A DNA stretch of 64,000 nt from positions 682,001 to 746,000 of the forward strand of contig JAXDDX010000015.1 in assembly GCA_034670405.1 (NCBI GenBank). Reading direction: 5' to 3'. Below, piece by piece: positions 46,309 through 56,420 of this stretch. Both the position numbers and the translations under genes were made by a program. The notes under the pieces were generated by a model, which had not been told where the DNA came from, did not search any database, and saw nothing but the letters and a program-made list of their open reading frames with translations. The stretch comes from Hoplostethus atlanticus (taxonomy: Eukaryota; Chordata; Actinopteri; Trachichthyiformes; Trachichthyidae). Every line of letters starts with the position of its first letter. Within the stretch, counting starts at the first letter, position 1.

Positions 46309-49300
46309 ATGTCTGATGCTGAGACTGTTTACACGTCTGTGAGAGACTCATGTAATGACTCTGAGGTTGTTGTTTATCAGAATATTCACAGAGTTGGCAA
46401 CAGTGATAGTCTTTTCTACACACCTGTGGTGATGGGTGGTACAGTAGAAATGGGTGGAATGTTGGACAGTGGTTCAATGGCCTGCAGCATTAGTGAGAAA
46501 GCTGAGATGAAATTGAGAGAAGCTGGGGTGTTAACAGACCAAAACCAGATTGATGTGAATGTAGTCCTTGTTGGATGTGGTGGACTTCGTGTTAAGCCTA
46601 AGTATGCTTTTGACGTAGAGATGAAAGTGTACGGGTGTAAGATGTTGGTCCCCACACTTGTGGTTCCGGGACAGCATGATGAGTTGATACTAGGGACCAA
46701 TGTTATAAAACACATCCTGCACCAGTCTAAGCTATGTGAGTCCTATTGGAAGGCAGTGTCCGGCTCCTGCCCAACAGGAGACCCAGAAACTGAACATTTT
46801 CTGTCTATGCTCTCGGGTCTGAACCCCTGGAAAGGTGAAGATATTCCTGACAAGGTCGGTACGGTCAGGTGTAACTCAGCTACCTACCTCGAGCCTGGCC
46901 GTGAATATCTCATCTGGGGAAAACTGCCCAAAAACACTGCTGTTTCCCCAGGCAGCACTGTCATGACAGAACCCACATCGTCCCGCTCTGCTCCCAGAGG
47001 TGTTTTGGTCGCAAAGATTGTAAGTTCGATGTGGGGCGACAGGTGGGTCCCACTAAAGCTCATCAATACATCTGACAGGCCTGTGCTGTTGAGGCGCAAT
47101 GCAAAGCTGGCTGATGTCTACTCCTGTGTAGCGCTTGAGGACATGGATGTTTCTGAGCGTTCAGAGGTTCCCCTGGTCAGCTGCACCCAATCAGCTGTGC
47201 CACCTACTACTGATGCAGATTCTGCTGAATACAAGCTCAGGTCAGTTGGGCTCAGTACTGTTGACGTTGAGTCATGTGAAGTGTCAGTGGACTATAGGAG
47301 GAGGATGGCGGACCTTGTTTTGCGGTATGAGGACGTCTTTTCACGCGACCATCTTGACTGTGGGGAGGCTAAGGGCTTTGTACACCGCATACACCTGTCA
47401 GACAGCAGACCATTCAGGCTCCCATACAGGAGAGTGCCCCCTGGCCACTACCTAAAGCTGCGCCAGGTACTGAGTGAGATGGAGGAAAAGGAAATCATCA
47501 GAAAATCGACCAGTGAATACGCGTCACCATTGGTGCTTGTGTGGAAAAAAAACGGAGACCTCCGCATCTGCACAGACTTTCGCTGGTTGAATAAGAGAAC
47601 CCTGAAGGACGCTCATCCCCTTCCCCACCAGGCGGATTGTTTGGCAGCACTGGGAGGCAACTGCCTCTTCAGCACGATGGATTTGACCTCCGGGTTTTAT
47701 AATATGCCACTCCATGAGGACGACAGGAAGTACTCCGCCTTTACCACTCCCATGGGCCTATATGAGTATAACCGTCTGCCGCAGGGCCTCTGCAACAGCC
47801 CTGGGAGCTTTATGCGCATGATGACCAAGATTTTTGGGGACCAAAATTATTTGAGTCTGCTATGTTACTTGGATGATCTGTTGGTGTTTGCACCTGATGA
47901 AGAAACTGCTTTGTTGCGTCTGGAGATGGTGTTTGACAGGCTGCGTAGCCATAACTTGAAGTTGGCCCCCAAAAAGTGCTTCTTCCTCAGGAGGTCTGTA
48001 AAGTTTCTCGGCCACATAGTAGATGAAAATGGTGTTTCGACAGACCCCAGTAAGGTTGAGAGCATCACAAACATGATTAGCACTGACCTCATGGAGCCTG
48101 ATGGTGTGACCCCGTCCCAGAAGCGGATAAGATCCTTTTTAGGGATGGTTAATTACTATCAACACTTCGTGCCCAGATACTCTGCTGTCGCTAGGCCGCT
48201 CTTTCATCTGTTGAAAGGTGAGAAAAGGAAAGGCAAGCAACGTGTAAATAAACTGTCAGGTAGGAAGTTGTGTGCATCTGACTGGACGCCGGAGCAGCAA
48301 CAGGCTTTTGAAAGCCTGAAGGCTTCACTGGTTAACAGTGTTGTCCTGGCTCATCCTGATTTCGCCCGTCCCTTCATGCTGTCAACTGATGCATCCTTGG
48401 ATGGCATAGGTGCTGTTCTGTCTCAGATTCAGGAGGGTGAAGCACGAGCCAGACCCATTGCTTTTGCCAGCAAGTCGTTATCTCAGTCCCAAAAGAACTA
48501 CCCAGCTCACCGTTTAGAGTTTTTGGCTTTGAAATGGTCAGTCTGCGACAAGTTCAGCCACTGGCTGAAAGGTCATAAATTCACAGTCTGGACGGACAAT
48601 AACCCGTTAACTCACATCCTGACAAAGCCCAAGTTAGACTGTTGTGAGCAACGCTGGGTAGCAAAGTTGGCAAGCTACGACTTTGATATCAAGTATGTCC
48701 CAGGTCGGCAGAACATTGTAGCTGATGCCCTCAGCCGTGTACCATTCGTCAAGGAGAGTGTTAGCCACAGGCTGCTTGCTGAACCCTATGCAGGCCTGCT
48801 CACTGAGGTCAAAGACATGTCAAATACTTCTGTCCAGAATGCTTTCCGGTCATCCAGTGGTCACAAGGAACCCTCTCCAGTGAGTAGTAATGCCCAGTCC
48901 GCATGCATTCCTCTTCACGTGCACACTGTTGCAATGGAGGATGTGTCTGCTGTACTACAGTCACACATTGAGTGGGATGCTGGTCCGAGGGCACGTGCTG
49001 TTGAAGTGTTGCAGTACCTACCTCAGTTGGTTCCACCTGGACAGGACACCTTACCTGCCTACACCGAAAAGGACCTCCGTGATAAGCAGTTGGAGGATAG
49101 AACTCTCTCTCGTGTTCTGTCCTATGTTGAGAGGCGTCGGAGGCCATCTAGGAGGGAAAGGTTTAAGGAGTCTGTCACTGTCACAAGATACTTGAAGCAC
49201 TGGGAAAGGCTCACTGTGAGCAATGGTGTGCTGTACAGGATTTCTAAGGACCAGAAAACCAAGGCAAAGCGTTTCCAATATGTTGTGCCTGACTCACTTA

Positions 49301-51021
49301 AGACTGAGGTTCTGCGAGGAGTTCACGATGGTGCTGGACATCAAGCCCAGTTCAGGAGCCTCAGCTTGACGAGACAGAGGTTTTTCTGGCCAAACCTTGA
49401 CAGAGACATGAGAGACTATGTTCGCAATTGTCAGCGATGCGTAGTCAGCAAGACAGTTGAGCCTGAGGGAAGGGCTCCCTTGGAGAGTATAACATCAACC
49501 AGGCCACTGGAGCTGGTCTGTATTGACTTTTGGTCGGCTGAAGACTCCAGAAACAAGTCTGTCGATGTCTTAGTGATAACGGACCATTTCACAAGGATGG
49601 CTCAGGCGTTTCCATGTAAAGACCAGACAGCTAAACAGGTGGCAAGGGTTCTCTGGGACCGATATTTCTGTGTCTTTGGATTCCCAGAAAGGATCCATAG
49701 TGACCAAGGTGCTAGCTTTGAGAGTCGGCTGATTAGTGAGCTCCTCAGAGTCTCAGGTGTCAGGAAATCACACACAACCCCCTATCATCCAATGGGAAAC
49801 GGGAGCGTGGAACGATTCAATCGGACCTTGGGTGGCATGATCCGTGCATTGCCCCCTGAGGAGAAAGCTAATTGGCCACGTCGCTTGCAGACTCTGACAT
49901 TTATGTATAATTGCACAGCTCACGAGACGACGGGCTACCCCCCCTTTTACCTCATGTTTGGCCGGGTTCCCCGCCTTCCTGTTGATGTCCTCTTTCGTAC
50001 TGTCCTTCATGACTCTGCTGTGACGAGCTATGACAAATATGTGGCATGTCTCGCAAATGATCTGAAGGAAGCGATGGTGGTTGCCCAGGACCACGCTGCC
50101 AAGGAGCAGAAAAGACATGCTCAGCTGTACAACAGGAAAGTTAAGGGATACAAAATTGAGATTGGTGACAGAGTGCTCCTGGCCAACAGGAAGGAAAGAG
50201 GTAAGAAGAAGCTTGCAGACCGGTGGGAATCAAACATCTACACTGTGGTGGACATGAACACAGAGACGCACACATACAGGATCCGCGACACAATCACTGG
50301 ACAGGAGAAGGTGATTCACAGGAACCTGCTGATGCTAGCCAATTTCCTCCCTGTGGGGGGCACATGTGAAATGTTTGACCCTGCCTCATCCATGCCTGTT
50401 ACAGAATCCTCAGCTCCGGGATCTGATGATGAGGGAGAGACAGGAGGGATCTTGTTTGAGAGAGAGAGCGGGACTCTTTGTGGAGCTAGTGGAAGCGTTG
50501 ACGCTGTAAGTGATGGAAATTCACCTGTGACTGCGGGAGATGGACAGGGCCCCTTGACTGATCAGGAGCCTGTGGACTCTGAGAGGAGAACCATAGACTG
50601 GATTACACAGTTGTCTGCACCAACTCTGTCAGAGGCAAACGTTACTGATGTAACAAACGTGACCTCTGATCCCCGAGATGCCTCAGTCTCACCTGGGGAC
50701 CACATGACAGATTGGTCTGTGACCTGTGGGTCTAGTCCTGTGACTGCTGTGGACGTTCAAGGCTATGTGAGACAGCCTGTCCCGACTCTCGACACTATGA
50801 CACAGACAGACAATACATCAGACGCTATGCACACTGTTGATCGGGCCTCACCCATGCACTGTAGTCATTTTGATGCACAGACACAGGTCAGGTCTAGATT
50901 TGGTCGTCTAGTCAAACCTGTGAACAGGCTTGTACAGACCATGTTCAGGCAGGATGTTGTTCGGGACAAGTTCAATGTTAAGGCTGTTTGCAGAACTATG
51001 TTCCAGGCTTTTGCTGACTAA
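46309..51021 (+). CDS. pol: Retrotransposon Pol polyprotein: protease, RT, RNase H, integrase (1,570 aa from first ATG)
   Basis: Copies the element's RNA into DNA and inserts it. Protease near residues 53-55 (DSG). Reverse transcriptase about 360-560, with the active-site YLDD near 519. RNase H from about 690 (STDAS). Integrase with an HHCC zinc module (about 1,004-1,044, ending CQRC) and a D-X58-D-X35-E core at D1073, D1132 and E1168. After the core a basic segment (KERGKKKL) is followed by a long acidic Ser/Thr-rich tail of about 230 residues with no chromodomain signature. The frame is open back to 46,240, so natural expression is probably as a Gag-Pol fusion by frameshifting and the ATG may not be used. 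The first complete, undamaged copy of any transposon ORF in this window. Confidence 0.96.
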   Translation: MSDAETVYTSVRDSCNDSEVVVYQNIHRVGNSDSLFYTPVVMGGTVEMGGMLDSGSMACSISEKAEMKLREAGVLTDQNQIDVNVVLVGCGGLRVKPKYAFDVEMKVYGCKMLVPTLVVPGQHDELILGTNVIKHILHQSKLCESYWKAVSGSCPTGDPETEHFLSMLSGLNPWKGEDIPDKVGTVRCNSATYLEPGREYLIWGKLPKNTAVSPGSTVMTEPTSSRSAPRGVLVAKIVSSMWGDRWVPLKLINTSDRPVLLRRNAKLADVYSCVALEDMDVSERSEVPLVSCTQSAVPPTTDADSAEYKLRSVGLSTVDVESCEVSVDYRRRMADLVLRYEDVFSRDHLDCGEAKGFVHRIHLSDSRPFRLPYRRVPPGHYLKLRQVLSEMEEKEIIRKSTSEYASPLVLVWKKNGDLRICTDFRWLNKRTLKDAHPLPHQADCLAALGGNCLFSTMDLTSGFYNMPLHEDDRKYSAFTTPMGLYEYNRLPQGLCNSPGSFMRMMTKIFGDQNYLSLLCYLDDLLVFAPDEETALLRLEMVFDRLRSHNLKLAPKKCFFLRRSVKFLGHIVDENGVSTDPSKVESITNMISTDLMEPDGVTPSQKRIRSFLGMVNYYQHFVPRYSAVARPLFHLLKGEKRKGKQRVNKLSGRKLCASDWTPEQQQAFESLKASLVNSVVLAHPDFARPFMLSTDASLDGIGAVLSQIQEGEARARPIAFASKSLSQSQKNYPAHRLEFLALKWSVCDKFSHWLKGHKFTVWTDNNPLTHILTKPKLDCCEQRWVAKLASYDFDIKYVPGRQNIVADALSRVPFVKESVSHRLLAEPYAGLLTEVKDMSNTSVQNAFRSSSGHKEPSPVSSNAQSACIPLHVHTVAMEDVSAVLQSHIEWDAGPRARAVEVLQYLPQLVPPGQDTLPAYTEKDLRDKQLEDRTLSRVLSYVERRRRPSRRERFKESVTVTRYLKHWERLTVSNGVLYRISKDQKTKAKRFQYVVPDSLKTEVLRGVHDGAGHQAQFRSLSLTRQRFFWPNLDRDMRDYVRNCQRCVVSKTVEPEGRAPLESITSTRPLELVCIDFWSAEDSRNKSVDVLVITDHFTRMAQAFPCKDQTAKQVARVLWDRYFCVFGFPERIHSDQGASFESRLISELLRVSGVRKSHTTPYHPMGNGSVERFNRTLGGMIRALPPEEKANWPRRLQTLTFMYNCTAHETTGYPPFYLMFGRVPRLPVDVLFRTVLHDSAVTSYDKYVACLANDLKEAMVVAQDHAAKEQKRHAQLYNRKVKGYKIEIGDRVLLANRKERGKKKLADRWESNIYTVVDMNTETHTYRIRDTITGQEKVIHRNLLMLANFLPVGGTCEMFDPASSMPVTESSAPGSDDEGETGGILFERESGTLCGASGSVDAVSDGNSPVTAGDGQGPLTDQEPVDSERRTIDWITQLSAPTLSEANVTDVTNVTSDPRDASVSPGDHMTDWSVTCGSSPVTAVDVQGYVRQPVPTLDTMTQTDNTSDAMHTVDRASPMHCSHFDAQTQVRSRFGRLVKPVNRLVQTMFRQDVVRDKFNVKAVCRTMFQAFAD

Positions 51022-51325
51022 AGCCTTAATCAGATAACCTATGCCCTTATGGGTCAAGATGTTTTGGTATTGATATAATGTTCCACTGTTTTCATTTTGT
51101 CTGTCATGGGCCTACACTACACTATGTGTTAGGGTCTCGTGGGGTGTACAAGGCACCCTGTCGCCAGTTGCTGGGTTGAGAGATAAGCGCTGCTCTCATA
51201 CCACTTCATCCTTATGGGATACATTTGGTGTTGGTTTTGTTGATGCTGACCCTTTGTAATTTGTCGATTTATAGTGTTTTCTATAGTGCATACTGTGTAG
51301 TTGGTGCTCAAATTTGATAAAATTC

Positions 51326-51337
51326 AGTGGGGGTGAG
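51326..51337 (+). other. Polypurine tract
   Basis: AGTGGGGGTGAG immediately before the 3' LTR; purine-rich apart from two T, in the expected position for plus-strand priming. Confidence 0.75.
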
Positions 51338-52216
51338 TGTAACGGAGTTAAAAATGCACCTTTTAATAATTCTTATTTTCAATTTATGTTTGTGAATTTT
51401 ATCTTTACGTGTTATCCTTATTTACTGTTATTTTTATTGTTTTCTATAAAAATTACTTTCTTGAACGTCGTGCTTCCCTTCTATACTTCCGGGGTTTCCG
51501 TGGCTTCCCCCCCGTCTGCCTCTCACAGTGCCGTTTACATTGTAGAGGGTAAGTTGTGTGGAAACGCTGCTGCGCTATTTTATTGTTTTCTTTGGAAATT
51601 GAACCATTTATGTTGTAAACCTTTGGTGCATATTGTTTAATGTTGATACTGTTACGTTACCCAGTAGTTTTGTTTTGGTTCTGACCGCTAATATAAGTTT
51701 TGCAGATGTCTTTATTTTACTATTTTTTTTAGCGCCATTTGTATTATGGCGCGCTGCCCTGTTATGTGGCTAATGTAGCGCTGCAGACTATGCTAGCATC
51801 ATTATTTAGTTTAATCCTTTTATGTTGCATGTGTTGGAACAGGTGTATGAGAGAAAAAGGGGAAAAGAAGCCAATTGACTGTTTGGTATTGTCTTCTACA
51901 GGTATGTGTTTCCCTTTGTTAAATTATATATTTTCGTTGTCTCTGTTTAGTCACCCTACCCCACGCGCCATTTTACTTTGCTCACCAGGTGTCACTGTTT
52001 TCTCTGTTTTCATAATTTAGGTTGAATGTTTTACTGTCAGTTTTGGTAGCTTCCCCCCTGTCTGTCTAAGGACAGTGCCGTTTACATTGTAGAGGGTGTA
52101 TGAGAGAAAAATGGGAAAAGAAGCCAATTGACTGTTTGGTATTGTCTTCTACAGAATAAAACCTGAGAGGAGAACAACTTTGAGTCGTCCTTTGTAACCT
52201 AAACAAGTCTGTTACA
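51338..52216 (+). repeat. 3' LTR (879 bp)
   Basis: Same length and ends as the 5' LTR. The only difference I find is 'aaaaatgggaaaag' near 52,108 against 'aaaaaggggaaaag' in the 5' copy. Confidence 0.96.
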
Positions 52217-53200
52217 GTAGCACTCACCAACTTTGAGAAAAAGGACAGGGACAGTGCCTCAATTTCACCAGTATATTTTGGCCATCAAACAAAACGCTAA
52301 CATTTTGGCCTAGTCGGCCTTCATCAGAGCATGAATGTAGTAGCGGTGTCATGTGATCTATATAGGACTTCATGGTGATTGAATCACATGTGACTGGGAG
52401 GGGCAGTCATATAACCAACTCCTAAAGTCTTCTTAAAGAGACAATGGATGGTAAAAGTCACATGGTACAGATCAGCAAAATCACAAACAGACCAACACAA
52501 AGGTAAAATGGTTACATTTGTTCATATTAATGCTAATAACATTTTTTGAGGTAAGGTCAAAATCAAATTCAGAATTCAGCAATTATTTAAAACCCAGAAT
52601 AAAGATTAGTACAGAAAAATAAACATCATTGAAAAAATGGAAACAAACCAAACCAAAACAGTTATCCAGTTACCTACTGGATAGCTAGTTCTTTACACCT
52701 GAGTTTGTCTCCCCCTGTGGTTCTGTGGGGAACTGTAGTGTTGCACTTAACTGAACTGTGATTGTCACCCTTTGATGAGGTCATCAGAATGCTTCCATGT
52801 AAACAACACAGTAAGAAGGACGTGCTTTTCAGTTGTAGTTGCATCTAGGTTCCTCTGCTTCTTTCACGTTTTATACAAGCATCATCGGTATGTATTAAGT
52901 TTACAAAATGTTCTTCTATCACTGTGTATGGAATATTTATAGTTTAATGGAATTATTATTTACTTATTTGATGCAGATATTTCCCATGAGTCTATCTATC
53001 TAGCTTACTATAGCATTGTTGATTAGCTTACTGTAGTATTTCTAATGGAGTCCAGGCATGAATGAATGCAGTAGATCTACTTTATGCATTTACTGTATGT
53101 TTTAGAACAATGACAAATACTCATTGTATCTTTTGTCTCAGTTTTACCCTATCTCTAGTTCATCATTAAAGAAGTTGAACGGTCATCTTCGTCTATCGTG
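52217..53200. other. Flank right of the gypsy element
   Basis: Contains 'gcctagtcggccttcatcag' near 52,310. The complement of this 'gatgaaggcc' phrase is common near ends of some fish retroelements (Penelope or DIRS type), so this may be a fragment. The rest is AT-rich with no gene. Confidence 0.4.
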
Positions 53201-53620
53201 GTGATTTAGGGAAGGAGTTAAAGAAACCAGAAACAGAAGCCTCGCTCAAGGAGAAGTCTCGCTCTGAAATCTGAAAGATGAGGTGAGTTGTTGCATGAAG
53301 AGGTTAAACAAAGGTTTCTGGTTAAAAAAAGGTCTATCTCTGTAGTGATCCTTTCCGTAATGTTGTCAGACACTTGTCAGACACACAAATAACAATCTGA
53401 GCCTGTCAGTGGCAAAAACAAGCCCTTTTAGTGGACGTACTTTGATCGGCGCACTTGCCCCTGCGGATTACGTTGCAGCCATAGCAGCCCGTTTCGCGAC
53501 TACCGACTGAGGCGATCTACCAGAGCAATTCCAAAACCTTTTGTACATATTTTGCGGTATAAATGACAAATTTGTACAAATAGAGCCCAGGTTTAAAAAT
53601 ACCGGAATTCCCCTTTAAGC
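53200..53620. mobile_element. Shortened copy of the THAP-carrying foldback family
   Basis: The right half (53,320-53,619) matches 7,250-7,531 closely ('gttaaaaaaaggtctat', 'gcagccat.gagcccgtttcgcg' with small changes) and ends 'cggaattcccctttaag'. On the left, 'gctcaaggagaagtctcgct' near 53,243 corresponds to the inner left arm of the intron 17 copy. The THAP part is deleted. Confidence 0.7.
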
Positions 53621-53987
53621 TGCCTGTCAGATTGCACAAAGGGTTGTAGCGAGGACAGAACAGTAAAACGACATCTCCCAAGCTACTCTACAGCAGACTG
53701 GATCAACGCAAGTAGTCCACACACATCACAATGCAAGGACAGAGTAGAACTCCAAGTCATACATGGAAGACCTGGGGCCTGTTCCAAGAAGCAGGTTCAG
53801 CAAACTTTGAGTCTAACCCTGCACTCTGAGTTGATTCATTCCGAGATGGCCAATTCTGAGTTGTCGGTTCCAGAACGGCTGATTTGAGTTAGTTCAATCA
53901 ATTTTGAGTATGTTCACCTTGAGTTAAGCGCGTGCGCGACGACAATAAAAAGCCATCATCAATGGAGGTCCGATACTACGATTCACC

Positions 53988-54235
53988 ATGGCAACCAGCA
54001 AGCAGAAGGGTCGTAAAGGAGAGGGAATTGGCGTGGGAGAGAATCGCTGCCCGAGTCAATGCGTACGTTTGAATGTAGCAGTGTATTCATTTAACATTTA
54101 ACCACACTTTCTTATAATATTACCTACATGTGAGAAAGTGGTGGAATGGTATTGGAAAAAAAATATTTTCATTTAGGTGCAATCCCATGGGCGCAAAGCG
54201 CACTTGGCAGCAGCTGAAAATTAAATATAAAAACA
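53988..54235 (+). pseudogene. Harbinger Myb/SANT-like protein fragment
   Basis: A start MATSKQK near 53,988 is followed, one frame off, by ERELAWERIAARVNA. A GT/AG intron (54,063-54,176; AATGC|gtacgt, tttag|GTGC) joins in phase to CNPMGAKRTWQQLKIKYKNI. This is the DNA-binding accessory protein of Harbinger elements. Internal deletion and the SINE insertion destroy it. Confidence 0.6.
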
Positions 54236-54366
54236 TTACATTCATTTAGCAGAGGCTTTTATCCAAAGCGACTTACAAAGGTGATAGTTAACACTATGTG
54301 AGGATCGAACCCACAACCCTGAGACTGAGAGTCTAATGCTCTACTAACTGAGCTGTCTGGGCCAGA
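54236..54366 (-). mobile_element. tRNA-derived SINE
   Basis: On minus: a tRNA-like head with A-box-like 'agctcagttagtagagc' and B-box GGTTCGATCC, then 'gtaagtcgctttggataaaa' and 'gctaaatgaatgtaatg', the shared tail of many fish SINEs. It inserted into the Harbinger Myb-like gene. Confidence 0.8.
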
Positions 54367-54495
54367 CATACTTCAAATGGTGTACTTGGGGTGGCAAATT
54401 AGAAAGGCAGATCTAGAAATTGAATTACTCGAACATAAGTTAGAGGTGGGTGCATGGTCACAGGTGAAATGTGTTGTTGGAACAATATAAAAATA

Positions 54496-54738
54496 CTAAC
54501 TGTTGCTTTTGTATTTGTAGGAAATAAAGAAGACCAAATGAAAGGTGTCTTTATTTGACTGCTCGGGGTGGTGGTAGCTTAATCCGTGAACTGTAAACGG
54601 CATATTATATCTCGGACAGCTCTTCCATCCTGGACATAGAACATCTAATCGGGGTCTCAAAATCCTCTCCCGACATAAGGCTATGCGAATTACTTCCGCT
54701 TGAATATCGATCGGGTTACCGAGGAAAGGACACGCCAT
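54496..54738 (-). pseudogene. Harbinger transposase N-terminal fragment
   Basis: Starts MACPFLGNPIDIQAEVIRIA then LCRERILRPRLDVL, the typical N-terminus of fish HARBI1-type transposases. The frame then runs into unrelated sequence, so the catalytic DDE domain is missing. Confidence 0.65.
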
Positions 54739-55220
54739 GTCCGACAGCTGCTTCAGGTTCAGCAGAGGGAGGAGACAGGGAGAAAGTCAGGGTTTGTTCA
54801 AGAAAACCTGCTAGTGAGCAGGTTAGGTTCACAGAGTCAGTTACCATGGTAATTGACTCAGAGTTTGAGTTACCTCTCTTTCTGGAACGGAAAACCCAGA
54901 GTTTCCCTCATCTCAGGGTTAACAAACTCAGAGTTTTCACTAAACCCGCTTCTTGGAACAGGCCCCTGGTCTTATGCCTCCTGTTCTTCGAGGCACTCAC
55001 ACAGCTCATCTACTGGCGCTGCTGCAGCCATGGCATGCGCAGAGGCTGAGGCACCTGGAGCGAAAGTTGCATATTCATAAAAAGAGATGCAAATTAAAAT
55101 TGAAAGGGCACATTTAGAGGCATCACTGGATAAACTAAACGCAGAGAAAAGTGCAGCAGCTGCACTCGCTAAAGCTAAAGCATTAGAGGCAGCACTGGAA
55201 AACAACAGTAACGAAAACGT

Positions 55221-55752
55221 TGTCACGGCTCCAGCCCCGACCCCGGGTTTTCCCTGTGTTCCTACCTCCCTTGTGTCTCCACCTCCCCTGTCTGTCCCTC
55301 GTTGTCTGTCTGTGTGTGTGTGTGGCGTGGGTGTGGCTCCCTCTCCTGGCCCTGCCTTTCCTCCACGCCTGCCGCCTATCATCTCATCAGCCCAGCAGTA
55401 CTTCAACCACTCTTCGCCAGATTGTTCCACCAACTACCGTGGTAGTCACTCTCTCGGCCACTCTAGACTTCCAGTGATCTAAGTATTTACTTGTGTGCTT
55501 CCTTGCCTGACTAACCCCATCCTATTGTCTCCCAAGATCCCCTGAACGCCTTCTTCCTCGTGTCTCCTTGCCACTACCCACCAGCCTGCCTGTTTTCCTC
55601 GCTCCTGCCTCACCTGCCTGCCCCAGCTCCATCCAGCCCAGCCTCTGCACCCCCCACCATCCCTTCACCTGCTCCTCCATTAAAACCGCTTTTCCCTTAC
55701 TCCCTTGTCGTGGTCTGTATTCTGGGTCCAACAACAACCGCAATCCCTGACA
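55221..55752 (+). repeat. Solo LTR (532 bp) inserted in the BEL gag
   Basis: Begins TGTCACGG and ends CCCTGACA (TG..CA ends). AACGT is duplicated at 55,216-55,220 and 55,753-55,757. It contains 'attaaaaccgc', a possible polyadenylation signal, near its 3' end. Removing it and one AACGT joins the BEL gag frame smoothly (..SNENV then SKPTSEW). Family unassigned; a 5-bp duplication fits several LTR groups. Confidence 0.85.
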
Positions 55753-56135
55753 AACGTCTCCAAGCCCACTAGTGAATGGAAGCTTCAAACCCATGACATA
55801 GCACAATGTACTGAAGAATATGTCTTGAAGCATAGTAAAGCGTGTGATAACTTGGGGTCAATGCCGAAATCAGAGGTGGCCTCTGTGGACATTCAGCCAT
55901 TAAAAATTGAGCCACAGCAGACAAACAAAACACCCACTGAGCATCATACATCAAACAGTGTTCCCACGAATAAAATACCTGAATCTGAAACACACTGTCC
56001 ATCACAACGTCCACAGTTGGTAAAAAGACATGTCACTTATACACAATCAGACATCACTAGGCCAGCTCACCACAAAGAAGTGCATCCTGTAAAAGAGGAG
56101 AGACACAGGGAGTACTGGAGTGATAGAAGGGCATG

Positions 56136-56420
56136 GGATGGACGTCATTACCCACCAGGTACACCTTTCAATACTCACCAGTATGTTGAAATGCAGCAGG
56201 CTCACCCAAGCGAGAGTCACAGAGGGGTGTTCGACGGACGTCATTGCCCACCAGCACCACAAGTCAACACTTACCAGTATGCAGACACACAGCAGCCCAA
56301 CACAGGTGAGAGCCACAGGGGAGCGTGTGATGACCACAACTACCTGCCAACACCACCTGTTGATACCTACCAGCATGCTCACACACAGAAGACTTACCCA
56401 GGTGAGAGTCAGAGCATGAC
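56136..56420 (+). repeat. Three 96-bp tandem repeats coding 32-residue units in BEL gag
   Basis: Units begin DGRHYPPGTP, DGRHCPPAPQ and DDHNYLPTPP, and the first two end ESHRGVF and ESHRGAC. Spacing is about 96 bp, a whole number of codons. Confidence 0.85.

Larger units (their letters stand above)
43616..52216 (+). mobile_element. Complete Ty3/gypsy LTR retrotransposon, apparently intact
   Basis: 8,601 bp: 5' LTR (43,616-44,494), primer-binding site, gag, pol, polypurine tract and 3' LTR (51,338-52,216). GTAG stands directly outside both ends (43,612-43,615 and 52,217-52,220), the expected short target duplication. The LTRs are equal in length and differ at one base by eye, so insertion was recent. 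gag and pol have no internal stops. Domain order protease, RT, RNase H, integrase places it in Ty3/gypsy. No envelope frame and no recognisable chromodomain. It lies about 3 kb upstream of the gramd1b start codon, transcribed away from the gene. Confidence 0.96.
53774..54966. mobile_element. PIF/Harbinger element remnant
   Basis: Inverted ends GGGGCCTGTTCCAAGAAGC, with GGTT..AG and CTCTGAGTT following on both sides. It holds a plus-strand Myb/SANT-like gene fragment with an intron and a minus-strand transposase N-terminus, converging on each other, the two-gene plan of Harbinger elements. The transposase catalytic part is gone, and a SINE sits in the middle. No clear 3-bp target duplication was found. 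Confidence 0.75.

Noticed and set aside
47135..50118. Several open frames antisense or shifted to the gypsy pol
   Set aside because: Shadows of a long real coding frame; none has recognisable features.
43616..52216. Endogenous retrovirus with envelope gene
   Set aside because: After integrase there is only an acidic Ser/Thr-rich Pol tail and no separate frame with signal peptide and membrane anchor; it is a gypsy retrotransposon without env.
54236..54366. tRNA gene
   Set aside because: A and B boxes are present, but the sequence continues into a SINE tail and lacks a clean tRNA 3' end; it is a SINE.
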